DNA from: Nocardioides sp. LHD-245
Lineage (GTDB): Bacteria > Actinomycetota > Actinomycetes > Propionibacteriales > Nocardioidaceae
Length of the DNA stretch: 64,000 nucleotides
Direction of reading: 5' to 3'
NCBI RefSeq assembly: GCF_030929495.1
Contig: NZ_JAVFWN010000003.1
Coordinates: 248,001 to 312,000, forward strand
Position 1 is the stretch's first letter. Each line of letters begins with the position of its first letter. The notes beneath the pieces were generated by a model. It searched no databases. It was not told the DNA's origin and saw nothing but the letters and a program-made list of their open reading frames with translations. Below are positions 34,968 through 43,123 of this stretch, piece after piece. The position numbers and the translations under genes are program-made.

Positions 34968-36422
34968 ATGAGCACGGCCGAGAGCACGCCCCGCCGCTGG
35001 ACCGCACGCGAGCTGATCGATCTGGTCCTCGACGAGGGCTCCTACGAGTCGTGGGACGTACCTGTCGACATCAGCGGCCACGACGAGGGCTACCAGGCCG
35101 AGCTGCGCGCGGCGGCGGACAAGGCGGGCACCGACGAGTCCGTGCTGACCGGCCGTGGGACGGTGCGGGGGCGGCCGGTGGCGTTCGTGGTCAACGAGTT
35201 CCGCTTCCTGGCCGGCTCGATCGGCGTCGCCGCCGCGACCCGGATCGCGTCCGCGGTCCGCCGCGCGACCGCCGAGGGGCTGCCGGTGCTGGCGAGCACC
35301 TCGTCGGGCGGCACGCGCATGCAGGAGGGCACCCGCGCCTTCGTGAAGATGGTCGAGATCTCGCGGGCCCTGATGGAGCACCGCGGGGCCGGGCTGCCGT
35401 ACCTCGTCCACCTGCGCCACCCCACCACCGGCGGCGTGTACGCGTCGTGGGGCTCGCTCGGCCATGTGACCGTCGCCGAGCCGGGTGCGCTCGTGGGCTT
35501 CCTCGGGCCCAAGGTCTACGAGGCGCTCAACGGGCGGCCCTTCCCGCCCGGCGTACAGGTCGCCGAGAACCTCGCCGCGCACGGGGTGATCGACGCGGTC
35601 GTCCCGGTCGAGCACCTGCCGGCGCTGGTCGACCACGCCCTCGGTGTGCTCGTCGACCCGGCCGGCGAGGCCGGCCTCGAGCGACGTACCCCGGTCGAGG
35701 CGGGGACCCTGCTCGACCACCCGGTCTGGGAGGACATCGAGGCCACCCGCGCGGCCGGACGGGTGGGGGTCCGCGACCTGATCCGGTACGGCGCCGCGAG
35801 CACCCTGCGCCTCAAGGGCACCGACGAGGGGGAGCGTGACGACACCGTCCTCATCGCCCTCACCCGTCTCGACGGCCGCCCGTGCGTGCTGGTCGGCCAG
35901 GACCGCTCCCGCCAGACGCCCGCGACCCCGATGGGGCCCGGTGCGCTGCGCGAGGCGCGCCGCGCGATGGAGCTCGCCGAGGAACTGCGCCTCCCGCTCG
36001 TCACCGTCATCGACACCCCCGGCGCCGAGCTCTCGCAGTCGGCCGAGGAGGGTGCGATGGCCGGCGAGATCGCGCGCTGCATCGCCGGCCTGGTCACGAT
36101 GACGGTCCCGACCGTGTCGGTGATCCTCGGCCAGGGCTGCGGCGGCGGCGCGCTCGCCCTGCTCCCCGCGCGGACCGTCCTCGCCACCTCCCGCGGCTGG
36201 CTCTCGCCGCTGCCGCCGGAGGGGGCCAGTGTCATCGTCCACGGCGACCCGTCCCACGCGGCGGAGATGGCCGCCCACCAGAAGGTCGGCGCGCTCGACC
36301 TGCTCGCGGACGGCAACGTCCACGGCGTCGTACCCGAGCGGGAGGACGACACCCCGGAGACCCTCGCCCGCGCGGTCGTGGCGGAGATCGCCGCCCGCCT
36401 CGCCGACCCGCGGTTCAGCTGA
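34968..36422 (+). CDS. Single-chain acyl-CoA carboxyltransferase (AccD-AccA fusion type)
   Basis: A 484-residue carboxyltransferase joining the beta-like half (about 10-230: STSSGGTRMQEGTRAFVKM, PYLVHLRHPTTGGVYASWGSLGHVTVAEPGALVGFLG) and the alpha-like half (about 270-484: VGQDRSRQTPATPMGPGALREARRAMELAEEL, TVIDTPGAELSQSAEEGAMAGEIA, VSVILGQGCGGGALALL). Separate AccD and AccA subunits are normal. The N-terminal C4 zinc ribbon of AccD is absent. It would transfer carboxyl from biotin to an acyl-CoA, but the acyl partner and biotin carrier subunit are not encoded nearby. It ends convergently with the ketosteroid isomerase gene (8-bp tail overlap). Confidence 0.85.
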   Translation: MSTAESTPRRWTARELIDLVLDEGSYESWDVPVDISGHDEGYQAELRAAADKAGTDESVLTGRGTVRGRPVAFVVNEFRFLAGSIGVAAATRIASAVRRATAEGLPVLASTSSGGTRMQEGTRAFVKMVEISRALMEHRGAGLPYLVHLRHPTTGGVYASWGSLGHVTVAEPGALVGFLGPKVYEALNGRPFPPGVQVAENLAAHGVIDAVVPVEHLPALVDHALGVLVDPAGEAGLERRTPVEAGTLLDHPVWEDIEATRAAGRVGVRDLIRYGAASTLRLKGTDEGERDDTVLIALTRLDGRPCVLVGQDRSRQTPATPMGPGALREARRAMELAEELRLPLVTVIDTPGAELSQSAEEGAMAGEIARCIAGLVTMTVPTVSVILGQGCGGGALALLPARTVLATSRGWLSPLPPEGASVIVHGDPSHAAEMAAHQKVGALDLLADGNVHGVVPEREDDTPETLARAVVAEIAARLADPRFS

Positions 36423-36789
36423 CGACCATGTCCTCGCCCGCCCAGAACGCCCGCATGCTGGTGATCCGGCCGTCGTCGTCGAAGGTCATCACGTCGATCG
36501 GGGCGAGGGTGTAGGTCTGGTCGCCGGCCTTCGTGACCAGCTCGAAGGAGAACGCCGCCTCGTTGCCGGCGACCCGGGCGAAGAGCAGGCGCCCGGTCTG
36601 CTCCAGGCCGTCGAGGGCGGCGTAGAACTCGGCGATCTGCTCGCGGGTGGTGCGCACCTCGGAGCCGACCGGGTCCTCGACGGTCGCGCCGTCGGCGTAC
36701 AGGGCGACGACGTCGGCGGAGGCGCCGGTGGCGACGAGGTCGACATAGGTCTGGATGGTCTCGAGGATGGTCTCGCGGCTGGCGCCCAT
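36415..36789 (-). CDS. Ketosteroid isomerase (steroid delta-isomerase), KSI family
   Basis: A 124-residue enzyme of the SnoaL/NTF2 fold with all three catalytic residues of bacterial 3-oxosteroid delta5-delta4 isomerase: Tyr15 (TYVDLVATG), Asp39 (ATVEDPVGSE) and Asp99 (LAPIDVM), matching Tyr14, Asp38 and Asp99 of the Comamonas enzyme. The blocks ALYADGATVEDPVGSEVR and GNEAAFSFELVTK are close to the Comamonas protein. The ATG has AAGGAG at good distance. A KstR-like operator lies 45 bp upstream, so it should be induced by steroid. No other steroid catabolic gene is in the window. Confidence 0.85.
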   Translation of the reverse strand: MGASRETILETIQTYVDLVATGASADVVALYADGATVEDPVGSEVRTTREQIAEFYAALDGLEQTGRLLFARVAGNEAAFSFELVTKAGDQTYTLAPIDVMTFDDDGRITSMRAFWAGEDMVVS

Positions 36790-36834
36790 GACGGCTCCTT
36801 GGTTCGGTTCGGCTGGGTTCGGTCGGTGGCGATG

Positions 36835-36854
36835 AACTAGAACGTGTTCTCGTT
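36835..36854 (-). promoter_or_regulatory. KstR-like operator before the ketosteroid isomerase
   Basis: The core TAGAACGTGTTCTC at 36838-36851 fits the KstR consensus TNNAACNNGTTNNA at all but the last fixed base, and the flanks extend it to a 20-bp palindrome with AAC and GTT ends and 2 of 10 pairs broken. KstR is a TetR-family repressor of steroid catabolism in actinobacteria. It lies 45 bp before the KSI start and 165 bp before purA. Confidence 0.65.
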
Positions 36855-36903
36855 GTGCCGAATCTAGCTCCCAGGTCGCGTTTTGGTAACGTGACGCCGC
36901 AAG

Positions 36904-37001
36904 AGCCCCGGTCTTGCCGGGGCTTCCTGCTTGTCCGACACCAGCAAGAGAACCAGTGGTGCGTTGAGCAGCCGTCCTCGCGGACGGAGGGACTCCGTCC
37001 G
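36904..37001 (+). ncRNA. Structured leader of purA (two hairpins)
   Basis: Two strong hairpins precede purA: AGCCCCGG/CCGGGGCT (36904-36911 with 36917-36924, 5-base loop) and CGGACGGA/TCCGTCCG (36981-36988 with 36994-37001, 5-base loop). A possible -10 box TAACGT at 36887-36892 would start the transcript near 36899. Together they make a 120-nt leader with folded elements. The first hairpin followed by CTTCCTGCTT could be an attenuator or a terminator. I do not recognise it as a known riboswitch. Confidence 0.35.
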
Positions 37002-37019
37002 TGCGAAGGAGCAACCAAG

Positions 37020-38318
37020 ATGCCTGCAATCGTGATCGTCGGAGCCCAGTGGGGCGACGAGGGCAAGGGCAAGGCGACCGACCACCTCGGCAGCCAGGTC
37101 GACTACGTCGTCAAGTTCAACGGCGGCAACAACGCCGGCCACACCGTCGTCATTCGCCAAGAATCAGGTGACGTTGAGAAGTACGCCCTCCACCTGCTGC
37201 CCAGCGGCATCCTCACGCCGGGCTGCACGCCCGTCATCGGCAACGGCGTCGTTGTCGACATCGACGTGCTGTTCCAGGAGATCGACGGCCTCGAGGGCCG
37301 CGGAGTCGACACCAGCAAGCTCAAGCTCAGTGCCAACGCGCACGTCATCGCCGACTACAACCGGACCATCGACAAGGTCACCGAGCGCTTCCTCGGCTCC
37401 CGCAAGATCGGTACGACGGGCCGCGGGATCGGCCCGACCTACGCCGACAAGATGAACCGGATCGGCATCCGGGTCCAGGACCTGTTCGACGAGAAGATCC
37501 TCACCCAGAAGGTCGAGGGCGCCCTCGAGCTGAAGAGCCAGATCCTCACCAAGATCTACAACCGCCGAGCCCCCTCGGTCGAGCAGACCGTCGAGGGGCT
37601 GCTGGCGCACGCGGAGCGGCTGGCGCCGTACGTCTGCGACACGGGACTGCTGCTCAGCCAGGCCCTCGACCGCGGCGACGTGGTGCTGATGGAGGCCGGC
37701 CAGGCGACCCTGCTCGACGTCGACCACGGCACCTATCCGTTCGTGACCTCCAGCAGCGCGATCTCGGCCGGCGCCTGCACCGGCACCGGCATCCCGCCGA
37801 CCCGCATCGACCAGGTCATCGCGATCGCGAAGGCCTACACGACCCGCGTGGGCGAGGGCCCGTTCCCGACCGAGCTGCACGACGACAACGGCGAGTTCCT
37901 GCGCAAGGCGGGCTGGGAGTACGGCACCACCACCGGCCGCCCGCGCCGCTGCGGCTGGATGGACACCGTCATCACCCGGTACGCCGCGCGGGTCAACGGC
38001 GTCACCGACTTCGTGCTCACCAAGCTCGACACCCTCACCGGGCTCGCCGAGCTGCCCGTCTGCGTCGCGTACGACGTCGACGGGGTCCGCCACGACGAGA
38101 TGCCGGTCAACCAGACCGACTTCCACCACGCCGTCCCGATCTACGAGAACCTCCCCGGCTGGACCGAGGACATCTCCGGCTGCCGGTCCTTCGAGGAGCT
38201 GCCGAAAGCCGCGCAGGAGTACGTCGAGTTCGTCGAGGCCCGCTCCGGCGCGAAGATCTCGGTCGTCGGCGTCGGACCCGAGCGCGAGCAGGCCGTCGTA
38301 CGGCACCCCCTGCGCTGA
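37020..38318 (+). CDS. purA: Adenylosuccinate synthetase
   Basis: A 432-residue enzyme that joins IMP and aspartate using GTP to make adenylosuccinate on the way to AMP. The signature [11 protein letters not shown] (about 11-21) holds the catalytic Asp13. Others are [31 protein letters not shown], and [12 protein letters not shown], then [16 protein letters not shown]. The ATG at 37020 has AAGGAG 8 bases before it. purD and purB lie within 9 kb on the same strand, so three purine genes are scattered here. It is convergent with the kinase gene, which shares its terminator. Confidence 0.97.
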   Translation: MPAIVIVGAQWGDEGKGKATDHLGSQVDYVVKFNGGNNAGHTVVIRQESGDVEKYALHLLPSGILTPGCTPVIGNGVVVDIDVLFQEIDGLEGRGVDTSKLKLSANAHVIADYNRTIDKVTERFLGSRKIGTTGRGIGPTYADKMNRIGIRVQDLFDEKILTQKVEGALELKSQILTKIYNRRAPSVEQTVEGLLAHAERLAPYVCDTGLLLSQALDRGDVVLMEAGQATLLDVDHGTYPFVTSSSAISAGACTGTGIPPTRIDQVIAIAKAYTTRVGEGPFPTELHDDNGEFLRKAGWEYGTTTGRPRRCGWMDTVITRYAARVNGVTDFVLTKLDTLTGLAELPVCVAYDVDGVRHDEMPVNQTDFHHAVPIYENLPGWTEDISGCRSFEELPKAAQEYVEFVEARSGAKISVVGVGPEREQAVVRHPLR

Positions 38319-38321
38319 TCC

Positions 38322-38373
38322 AGCTCGTCGGCTGATCCGGCTGATCCGGCTGATCCGGCTCAGCCGACGAGCT
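38322..38373. terminator. Bidirectional terminator with tandem-repeat loop between purA and the kinase gene
   Basis: Perfect 14-bp arms (AGCTCGTCGGCTGA at 38322-38335 and its reverse complement at 38360-38373) flank 24 bases made mostly of the 9-bp unit CTGATCCGG, three copies at 38332-38358. The right arm contains the stop codon of the kinase gene. It serves both convergent genes. The repeat number may vary between strains. Confidence 0.7.
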
Positions 38374-40432
38374 TGAACCCGTCGTCGCACTCCGGCGCGC
38401 AGGCCAGCGAGCCCCACTGCTGCGGGTCGCCGAAGGAAGAGCCGTCGGAGAGCTGCACGAAGAGGATCAGCTCGTCGTCCTCGGTGCCGTCGTTGGCGGC
38501 GTAGCGCAGCTGCACCAGGTCGGCGTCGCCGTCCCCGTCGACGTCGCTGACCGCCTGGCCGGCCAGACCGCTGTCGTAGAGGTTCTCGCGGGCGTCGTCG
38601 ACGGAGATCCGGGTGTGGTGCCACCGGGTGCGGGGCTGGAAGGCGTCCTCGGCGATGTCGTAGACGAAGATCGCCCGGCCGGTCGCGTTCGGGGCGACCA
38701 GCTCGTCCGCGCCGTCCCCGTCGACGTCGCCGACCAGCCACTGGGCCAGCAGCGGGTTGACCGCCTTGCCGCCGAGCACCTTCTCGGCCGCGGCGACCAG
38801 CGTGCCGTCCTCGGGCCGCAGCAGCCGCAGTACGTCGTTGCGGTCGGCGTCGGTGCCGAAGTAGACCAGCTCGTCGTGTCCGTCGCCGTCGAAGTCGCCG
38901 GCCACGGTGCTGCTGTCGGAGAGCTCGGAGGAGTACCACTGCCGCGGCGTGGCGAACCCGTGGTCCTGGGCCAGGGCGACGTGCAGGCTGTCGAGCTCGT
39001 CGGTCTGGTCGCCGTACAGGACCAGGTCGTCCTTCCCGTCGCCGTCGAGGTCGCCGACGCTCGCGCTGTACGCCTTGATGTCGAACGCCGGGTCGAGATC
39101 GAGCTCGGTGGTCCAGCTCTCGCCCCTGCCGGGGACGACCACCACGCTCAGCCGGTCGTCGTCCTCGTCGAGCCACAGCACGTCGGTCCGACCGTCGCCG
39201 TCGACGTCGCCGAACCTCGGCAGGCCGACCTCGGCGCCGGCCCGCAGCGGCGAGCCGAACTGCAGGCCGGACGACGGCACGGTCCAGACGGAGAGCGGGT
39301 TGAGTGCCTCGAACCGGGTCTGGTGGATCAGCACGTCGCCGTACCCGTCGCCGGTGAGGTCGCCGGCCACGGTCGCCGCCGGATCCTCCCCGCCGGGCGC
39401 GGCCGGATCCGGGGCGTCGTCACGCACGACGAGCCAGCCGGCCACGCCGGCCGCCAGGGCGAGCACGACGACACCGGCGACGGCGAGCGGCCACCGGGAC
39501 CGGCGGGGCGCAGGTGGGACCGGGTTCCGTACGGCGGTGCCCGCGCCCGGCATCGACGCCGGGCCCTCGACGACACCGGCCGGCGCCACCGCCGCCAGCC
39601 GCTCGAGGTCGGCGCGGAAGGAGGCGGCGTCGGGGTAGCGGTCGACGGGGTCCTTGGCGAGCGCGCGGCCGAGCACGGCGTTGAGGTCGGCGGTGAAGTC
39701 GGAGGTCCCGGGCAGGCGGGGCACCGGTGCCTGCTGGTGCGCGAGCGCGATCTGCGCGTCGGTGCCCTGGTAGGGCTCGCGCCCGGTCAGGCACGCCCAG
39801 AGCACGCAGCCGAGGGCGTAGACATCGCTCGACGGGGTCGCGGGCAGGCCCTCGGTCCGCTCGGGGGAGAGGTAGGACCAGGTGCCGGCGACGGTGCCGG
39901 CCGCGGTCGGCGGCGCACCGTCGGCGCTCTCCACCCCGTCGGTGCGGGCGATGCCGAAGTCGCAGAGATAGGCGTGCTGGTCGGCGGTGCCGGGGTCGCG
40001 GATCAGCACGTTGGACGGCTTCACGTCGCGGTGGACCACCCCCGCGCGGTGCGCGTCGGCCAGGCCGCGGGCGAGCTGCGCGCAGAGCCCGAGTGCCTGC
40101 GGGGCGGGCATCGCGCCGTGCTCGCGCAGCCAGCTCCACAGATCCCGGCCGTCGACGTACTGGGTCACGATGTACGGCGTCCCGTCGACCTCGTCGTGAT
40201 CGTGGATCACCGTCACATGGGGTGAGTCCAGCCGGGCGAGCGCCGCCGCCTCGGCCTGGAACCGGGCCCGGAACTCCGGCGAGCGGGCGAGCAGGCCGGT
40301 GATGACCTTGAGCGCGACGGTCCGTTGGAGACGCGGGTCGCTCGCCGCGAAGACGACCCCCATGCCGCCCTGGCCGAGCACCCGGTCCAGCTGGTAGCGA
40401 CCGAACTGCTCGCCGACGCTGGGCACACGCAT
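38360..40432 (-). CDS. Transmembrane Ser/Thr protein kinase with extracellular FG-GAP/VCBS calcium-loop repeats
   Basis: A 690-residue receptor kinase. Kinase domain about 8-275: GQGGMGVVF loop, VALKVI with Lys42, HRDVKPSNVLI with catalytic Asp136, DFGIA. A juxtamembrane Pro-rich stretch follows, then one helix (WPLAVAGVVVLALAAGVAGWLVV, about 311-334). Outside the cell lie six repeats with Dx[DN]xDG-type loops: GDLTGDGYGD, GDVDGDGRTD, GDLDGDGKDD, GDFDGDGHDE, GDVDGDGADE and SDVDGDGDAD. Such loops bind calcium in FG-GAP beta propellers. PASTA domains, normal in PknB, are absent. The extracellular domain therefore suggests a calcium- or ligand-sensing receptor. Confidence 0.88.
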   Translation of the reverse strand: MRVPSVGEQFGRYQLDRVLGQGGMGVVFAASDPRLQRTVALKVITGLLARSPEFRARFQAEAAALARLDSPHVTVIHDHDEVDGTPYIVTQYVDGRDLWSWLREHGAMPAPQALGLCAQLARGLADAHRAGVVHRDVKPSNVLIRDPGTADQHAYLCDFGIARTDGVESADGAPPTAAGTVAGTWSYLSPERTEGLPATPSSDVYALGCVLWACLTGREPYQGTDAQIALAHQQAPVPRLPGTSDFTADLNAVLGRALAKDPVDRYPDAASFRADLERLAAVAPAGVVEGPASMPGAGTAVRNPVPPAPRRSRWPLAVAGVVVLALAAGVAGWLVVRDDAPDPAAPGGEDPAATVAGDLTGDGYGDVLIHQTRFEALNPLSVWTVPSSGLQFGSPLRAGAEVGLPRFGDVDGDGRTDVLWLDEDDDRLSVVVVPGRGESWTTELDLDPAFDIKAYSASVGDLDGDGKDDLVLYGDQTDELDSLHVALAQDHGFATPRQWYSSELSDSSTVAGDFDGDGHDELVYFGTDADRNDVLRLLRPEDGTLVAAAEKVLGGKAVNPLLAQWLVGDVDGDGADELVAPNATGRAIFVYDIAEDAFQPRTRWHHTRISVDDARENLYDSGLAGQAVSDVDGDGDADLVQLRYAANDGTEDDELILFVQLSDGSSFGDPQQWGSLACAPECDDGFKLVG

Positions 40433-40441
40433 GCCGTCGGC

Positions 40442-41194
40442 TCAGGTCCGCTTGGCGGTGAAGTTGGAGACGGCCCAGCAGCGGTTGGGACCGTTGTAGT
40501 TGAACCGTCCCTGCGTCACCTTCTTGCCGGCCGCCTTGAGCTGCAGGCGCACGGTGTAGTTGCTGCCCCGCTCGACCGCGGTGACGATCCCGTTGCGTGG
40601 GACCTTGGTGGTCGGGAAGTCGTAGTAGCTCCAGGAGTGCGTCGGCAGGCTGGGGTAGCCCCCGCAGGTGGTGTACGCCTGTGCGCGGAAGCCGGTGATC
40701 CTGCCGTTCCTGGTGATCGTGAGGTGGATGCGGCCGTCCGGGCTCTCATAGGCGCCGGCCTTCGGGCGCGGCGGCGTCTTGGCCCGCTTCACCTGGATCA
40801 CCCGCTCGGTGGCCACGCCTCCGGCCACCGCGGTCAGGGTCAGTGTGGTGCGCTTGGCCTTGCCGAGCTTGACCCGGACCGAGGCGGAGCGGGTGTCGCC
40901 AGGGTCGGACGACGTCTCGGTGGCGCCCGGCTGGACCTTGAGCTTCTTGCCGCTCCCGGTCACGGTGACCGAGGGCAGCTCGACATCCCCGGTGTTGAGC
41001 ACCTTGAGGTCGAGCTGGGTCCACACGCCGGGCACCAGCTTGAGCCGGGTGACCGGCGTGTCGAGGAGCTCGACGGTGGTGATGGTGGCTTGCGGTGCCG
41101 CCGCCTGGGCCGGTCGGAGAAGTGCCGTCGAGGCGAGCGCGAGTGCGGCGGTCAGGGCCGCGGTCACGGTCAACGTCAGCAGTCGGTGGAACAT
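40442..41194 (-). CDS. Secreted protein of unknown function
   Basis: A 250-residue exported protein starting at ATG 41194, with signal peptide about 1-31 (LLTLTVTAALTAALALAST, ending AQA-A). The mature part begins with a beta sandwich typical of CARDB or DUF11-like domains (VWTQLDLKVLNTGDVELPSVTVTGSGKKLKV, then RTTLTLTAVAGG). The second half (about 140-250) has GAYESPDGRIHLTITRNGRITGFRAQ and two cysteines (CGG, CWAV), and resembles no family I can name. It stands alone between the divergent purD and the kinase gene, 9 bp from the kinase start, so it may be cotranscribed into the kinase gene. Confidence 0.6.
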   Translation of the reverse strand: MFHRLLTLTVTAALTAALALASTALLRPAQAAAPQATITTVELLDTPVTRLKLVPGVWTQLDLKVLNTGDVELPSVTVTGSGKKLKVQPGATETSSDPGDTRSASVRVKLGKAKRTTLTLTAVAGGVATERVIQVKRAKTPPRPKAGAYESPDGRIHLTITRNGRITGFRAQAYTTCGGYPSLPTHSWSYYDFPTTKVPRNGIVTAVERGSNYTVRLQLKAAGKKVTQGRFNYNGPNRCWAVSNFTAKRT

Positions 41195-41256
41195 CCCTAC
41201 CCCCGGGTGGTCGGTGTCAGCCTCGGCCACCCTACGTCGCCCGCGGAGCCAGCCCC

Positions 41257-41262
41257 TAGGCT
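41257..41262 (+). promoter_or_regulatory. -10 box of a leaderless promoter (purD)
   Basis: TAGGCT ends 8 bases before the purD GTG at 41271, with no Shine-Dalgarno sequence. The same hexamer sits 8 bases from the lysS start. Confidence 0.4.
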
Positions 41263-41270
41263 GGGCGTCC

Positions 41271-42569
41271 GTGAAGACCCTCGTGATCGGCACCGGCGGC
41301 CGCGAGCACGCGCTCGCCCTCGCGCTCTCCCGTGATCCCGGGGTGAGCGAGGTGCACGTGGCTCCCGGCAACCCGGGTATCGCTGCCTTCGCGACGCTGC
41401 ACGAGGTCGACCCGATGGACGGCGCGGCCGTTGCCGCCCTCGCGACCCGGACCGGCGTCGACCTCGTGGTCGTCGGCCCCGAGGCACCGCTCGTCGCGGG
41501 GGTCGCCGACGCCGTCCGGGCGGCCGGGGTGGCCGTCTTCGGGCCGTCGCGGGCGGCCGCGATGCTGGAGGGCTCCAAGGCCTTCTCCAAGGAGGTCATG
41601 GCCGCCGCGGGCGTGCCGACGGCGGGCTCGCGCACCTGCACCACGGCGGCTGAGGTCGCCGCCGCGCTCGACGAGTTCGGGCCGCCGTACGTCGTCAAGG
41701 ACGATGCCCTGGCCGCGGGCAAGGGCGTTGTGGTGACCCGCGACCGGGCCGAGGCGATCGCTCACGCGGCGGGCTGCGGCCGGGTCGTGATCGAGGAGTT
41801 CCTCGACGGCCCCGAGGTCTCGCTGTTCGCCCTGTGCGACGGCACGACCGCGTACGCGCTGCAGCCGGCGCAGGACTTCAAGCGGATCCACGATGGCGGC
41901 CGCGGCCCCAACACGGGCGGCATGGGGTCCTACTCCCCGCTGCCCTGGGCGCCCACCGACCTCGCGACCACCGTGATCGACACGGTCGTGCAGCCCACGC
42001 TCGACGAGATGGCCCGCCGGGGCGCGCCCTTCGTCGGCTGCCTGTACGTCGGCCTGGCCCTCACCGCGGCCGGCCCACGGGTGATCGAGTTCAACTGCCG
42101 GTTCGGCGATCCCGACGTGCAGCCGGTGCTCGCCCTGCTCGCCTCCCCGCTCGGCGAGCTGCTGCATGCGGCGGCCGAGGGCCGGCTCGGCGACGTCGCG
42201 GCGCCGCGGTTCCGCGACGGTGCGTCGGTCACCGTCGTGCTCGCCTCCGCCGGCTACCCCGTGTCGTCGTCGAAGGGCGACGTCATCACCGGGGTCGGCC
42301 GCGCCGGCGGCGTCAGCGATGTCGACGTCATCCATGCCGGGACGGCGATCGTCGCCGCGCCCGAGGAGGGCGACCCCGGGCACCGGCACCTGGTCACCGC
42401 GGGCGGGCGGGTCCTGGCCGTCCGGGCCGTCGGGTACGACATCGCCGACGCGCGGGCCCGCGCGTACGCCGCCGCCGACCTCATCGCCTTCCCCGGGATG
42501 CAGCGCCGCTCCGACATCGCCGCCGAGCCCCTCGGCGTGGTCGAGGGCGCATCCCTCGCCGATGACTGA
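41271..42569 (+). CDS. purD: Phosphoribosylamine-glycine ligase
   Basis: A 432-residue ATP-grasp enzyme joining glycine to 5-phosphoribosylamine in purine synthesis. GTG 41271 gives VKTLVIGTGGREHALALALSRDP, the usual N-terminus. Family blocks are VDLVVVGPEAPLVAGVADAVR, FGPSRAAAMLEGSKAFSKEVM, AAGKGVVVTRDRAEA, and DFKRIHDGGRGPNTGGMGSYSP, with FVGCLYVGLALT and EFNCRFGDPDVQPVL near the end. It overlaps the following GNAT gene by 8 bp (ATGACTGA). Together with purA and purB it forms a loose purine cluster. Confidence 0.96.
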   Translation: MKTLVIGTGGREHALALALSRDPGVSEVHVAPGNPGIAAFATLHEVDPMDGAAVAALATRTGVDLVVVGPEAPLVAGVADAVRAAGVAVFGPSRAAAMLEGSKAFSKEVMAAAGVPTAGSRTCTTAAEVAAALDEFGPPYVVKDDALAAGKGVVVTRDRAEAIAHAAGCGRVVIEEFLDGPEVSLFALCDGTTAYALQPAQDFKRIHDGGRGPNTGGMGSYSPLPWAPTDLATTVIDTVVQPTLDEMARRGAPFVGCLYVGLALTAAGPRVIEFNCRFGDPDVQPVLALLASPLGELLHAAAEGRLGDVAAPRFRDGASVTVVLASAGYPVSSSKGDVITGVGRAGGVSDVDVIHAGTAIVAAPEEGDPGHRHLVTAGGRVLAVRAVGYDIADARARAYAAADLIAFPGMQRRSDIAAEPLGVVEGASLADD

Positions 42570-43068
42570 CCGTCGCGCCGTCGTCCGCGCGGCGACCGAC
42601 GCGGACCTCGACGCGGTCGCCGCGATCTACGCCCGGGAGGTCCGCGCCGGCCACGCCACCTTCGACACGGAGCCGCCCCCGCGGTCGGTCTGGGAGAAGA
42701 AGCTCGGCTCGGCCCACCCGGGCGACCACTTCCTCGTCGCCGCCGCCGACGGCGCGGTCGTCGGGTTCGCCTACTCCGGTCCCTTCCGCGACCGCGGCGC
42801 CTACGACCGCACCCGCGAGGTGACGGTCTATCTCGACCCGGCCGCGACCGGGCGGGGCCTCGGACGTGCGCTGTACGGCGAGCTCCTGCCGCGCCTGGAG
42901 GTGGCCGGGATGCGCACCGTCCTGGCCTGCATCGCGCTGCCCAACGACGCGAGCGAGGGCCTGCATCGGGCGTGCGGGTTCGAGCGGCAGGGCGTGCTGC
43001 GCGAGGTCGGTCGCAAGTTCGACCGATGGATCGACATCGCGTGGTGGCAGCGCCGGCTCGCCGGCTGA
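42562..43068 (+). CDS. GNAT N-acetyltransferase (phosphinothricin acetyltransferase-like)
   Basis: A 168-residue acetyltransferase. The N-terminus VRAATDADLDAVAAIYAREVRAGHATFDTEPP matches the PAT group, with the acetyl-CoA loop TGRGLGRALYGELL and the C-terminal NDASEGLHRACGFERQGVLREVGRKFDRWIDIAWWQRRL. This group includes phosphinothricin and methionine-sulfone acetyltransferases, so the natural substrate here is uncertain. The ATG lies inside the end of purD (8-bp overlap). Confidence 0.85.
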   Translation: MTDRRAVVRAATDADLDAVAAIYAREVRAGHATFDTEPPPRSVWEKKLGSAHPGDHFLVAAADGAVVGFAYSGPFRDRGAYDRTREVTVYLDPAATGRGLGRALYGELLPRLEVAGMRTVLACIALPNDASEGLHRACGFERQGVLREVGRKFDRWIDIAWWQRRLAG

Positions 43069-43123
43069 GCGCCCTGTGGATCGCGGTGGTCGGTAGTGCG
43101 CGCGCGAGTGGCAGAGTGGCGCC

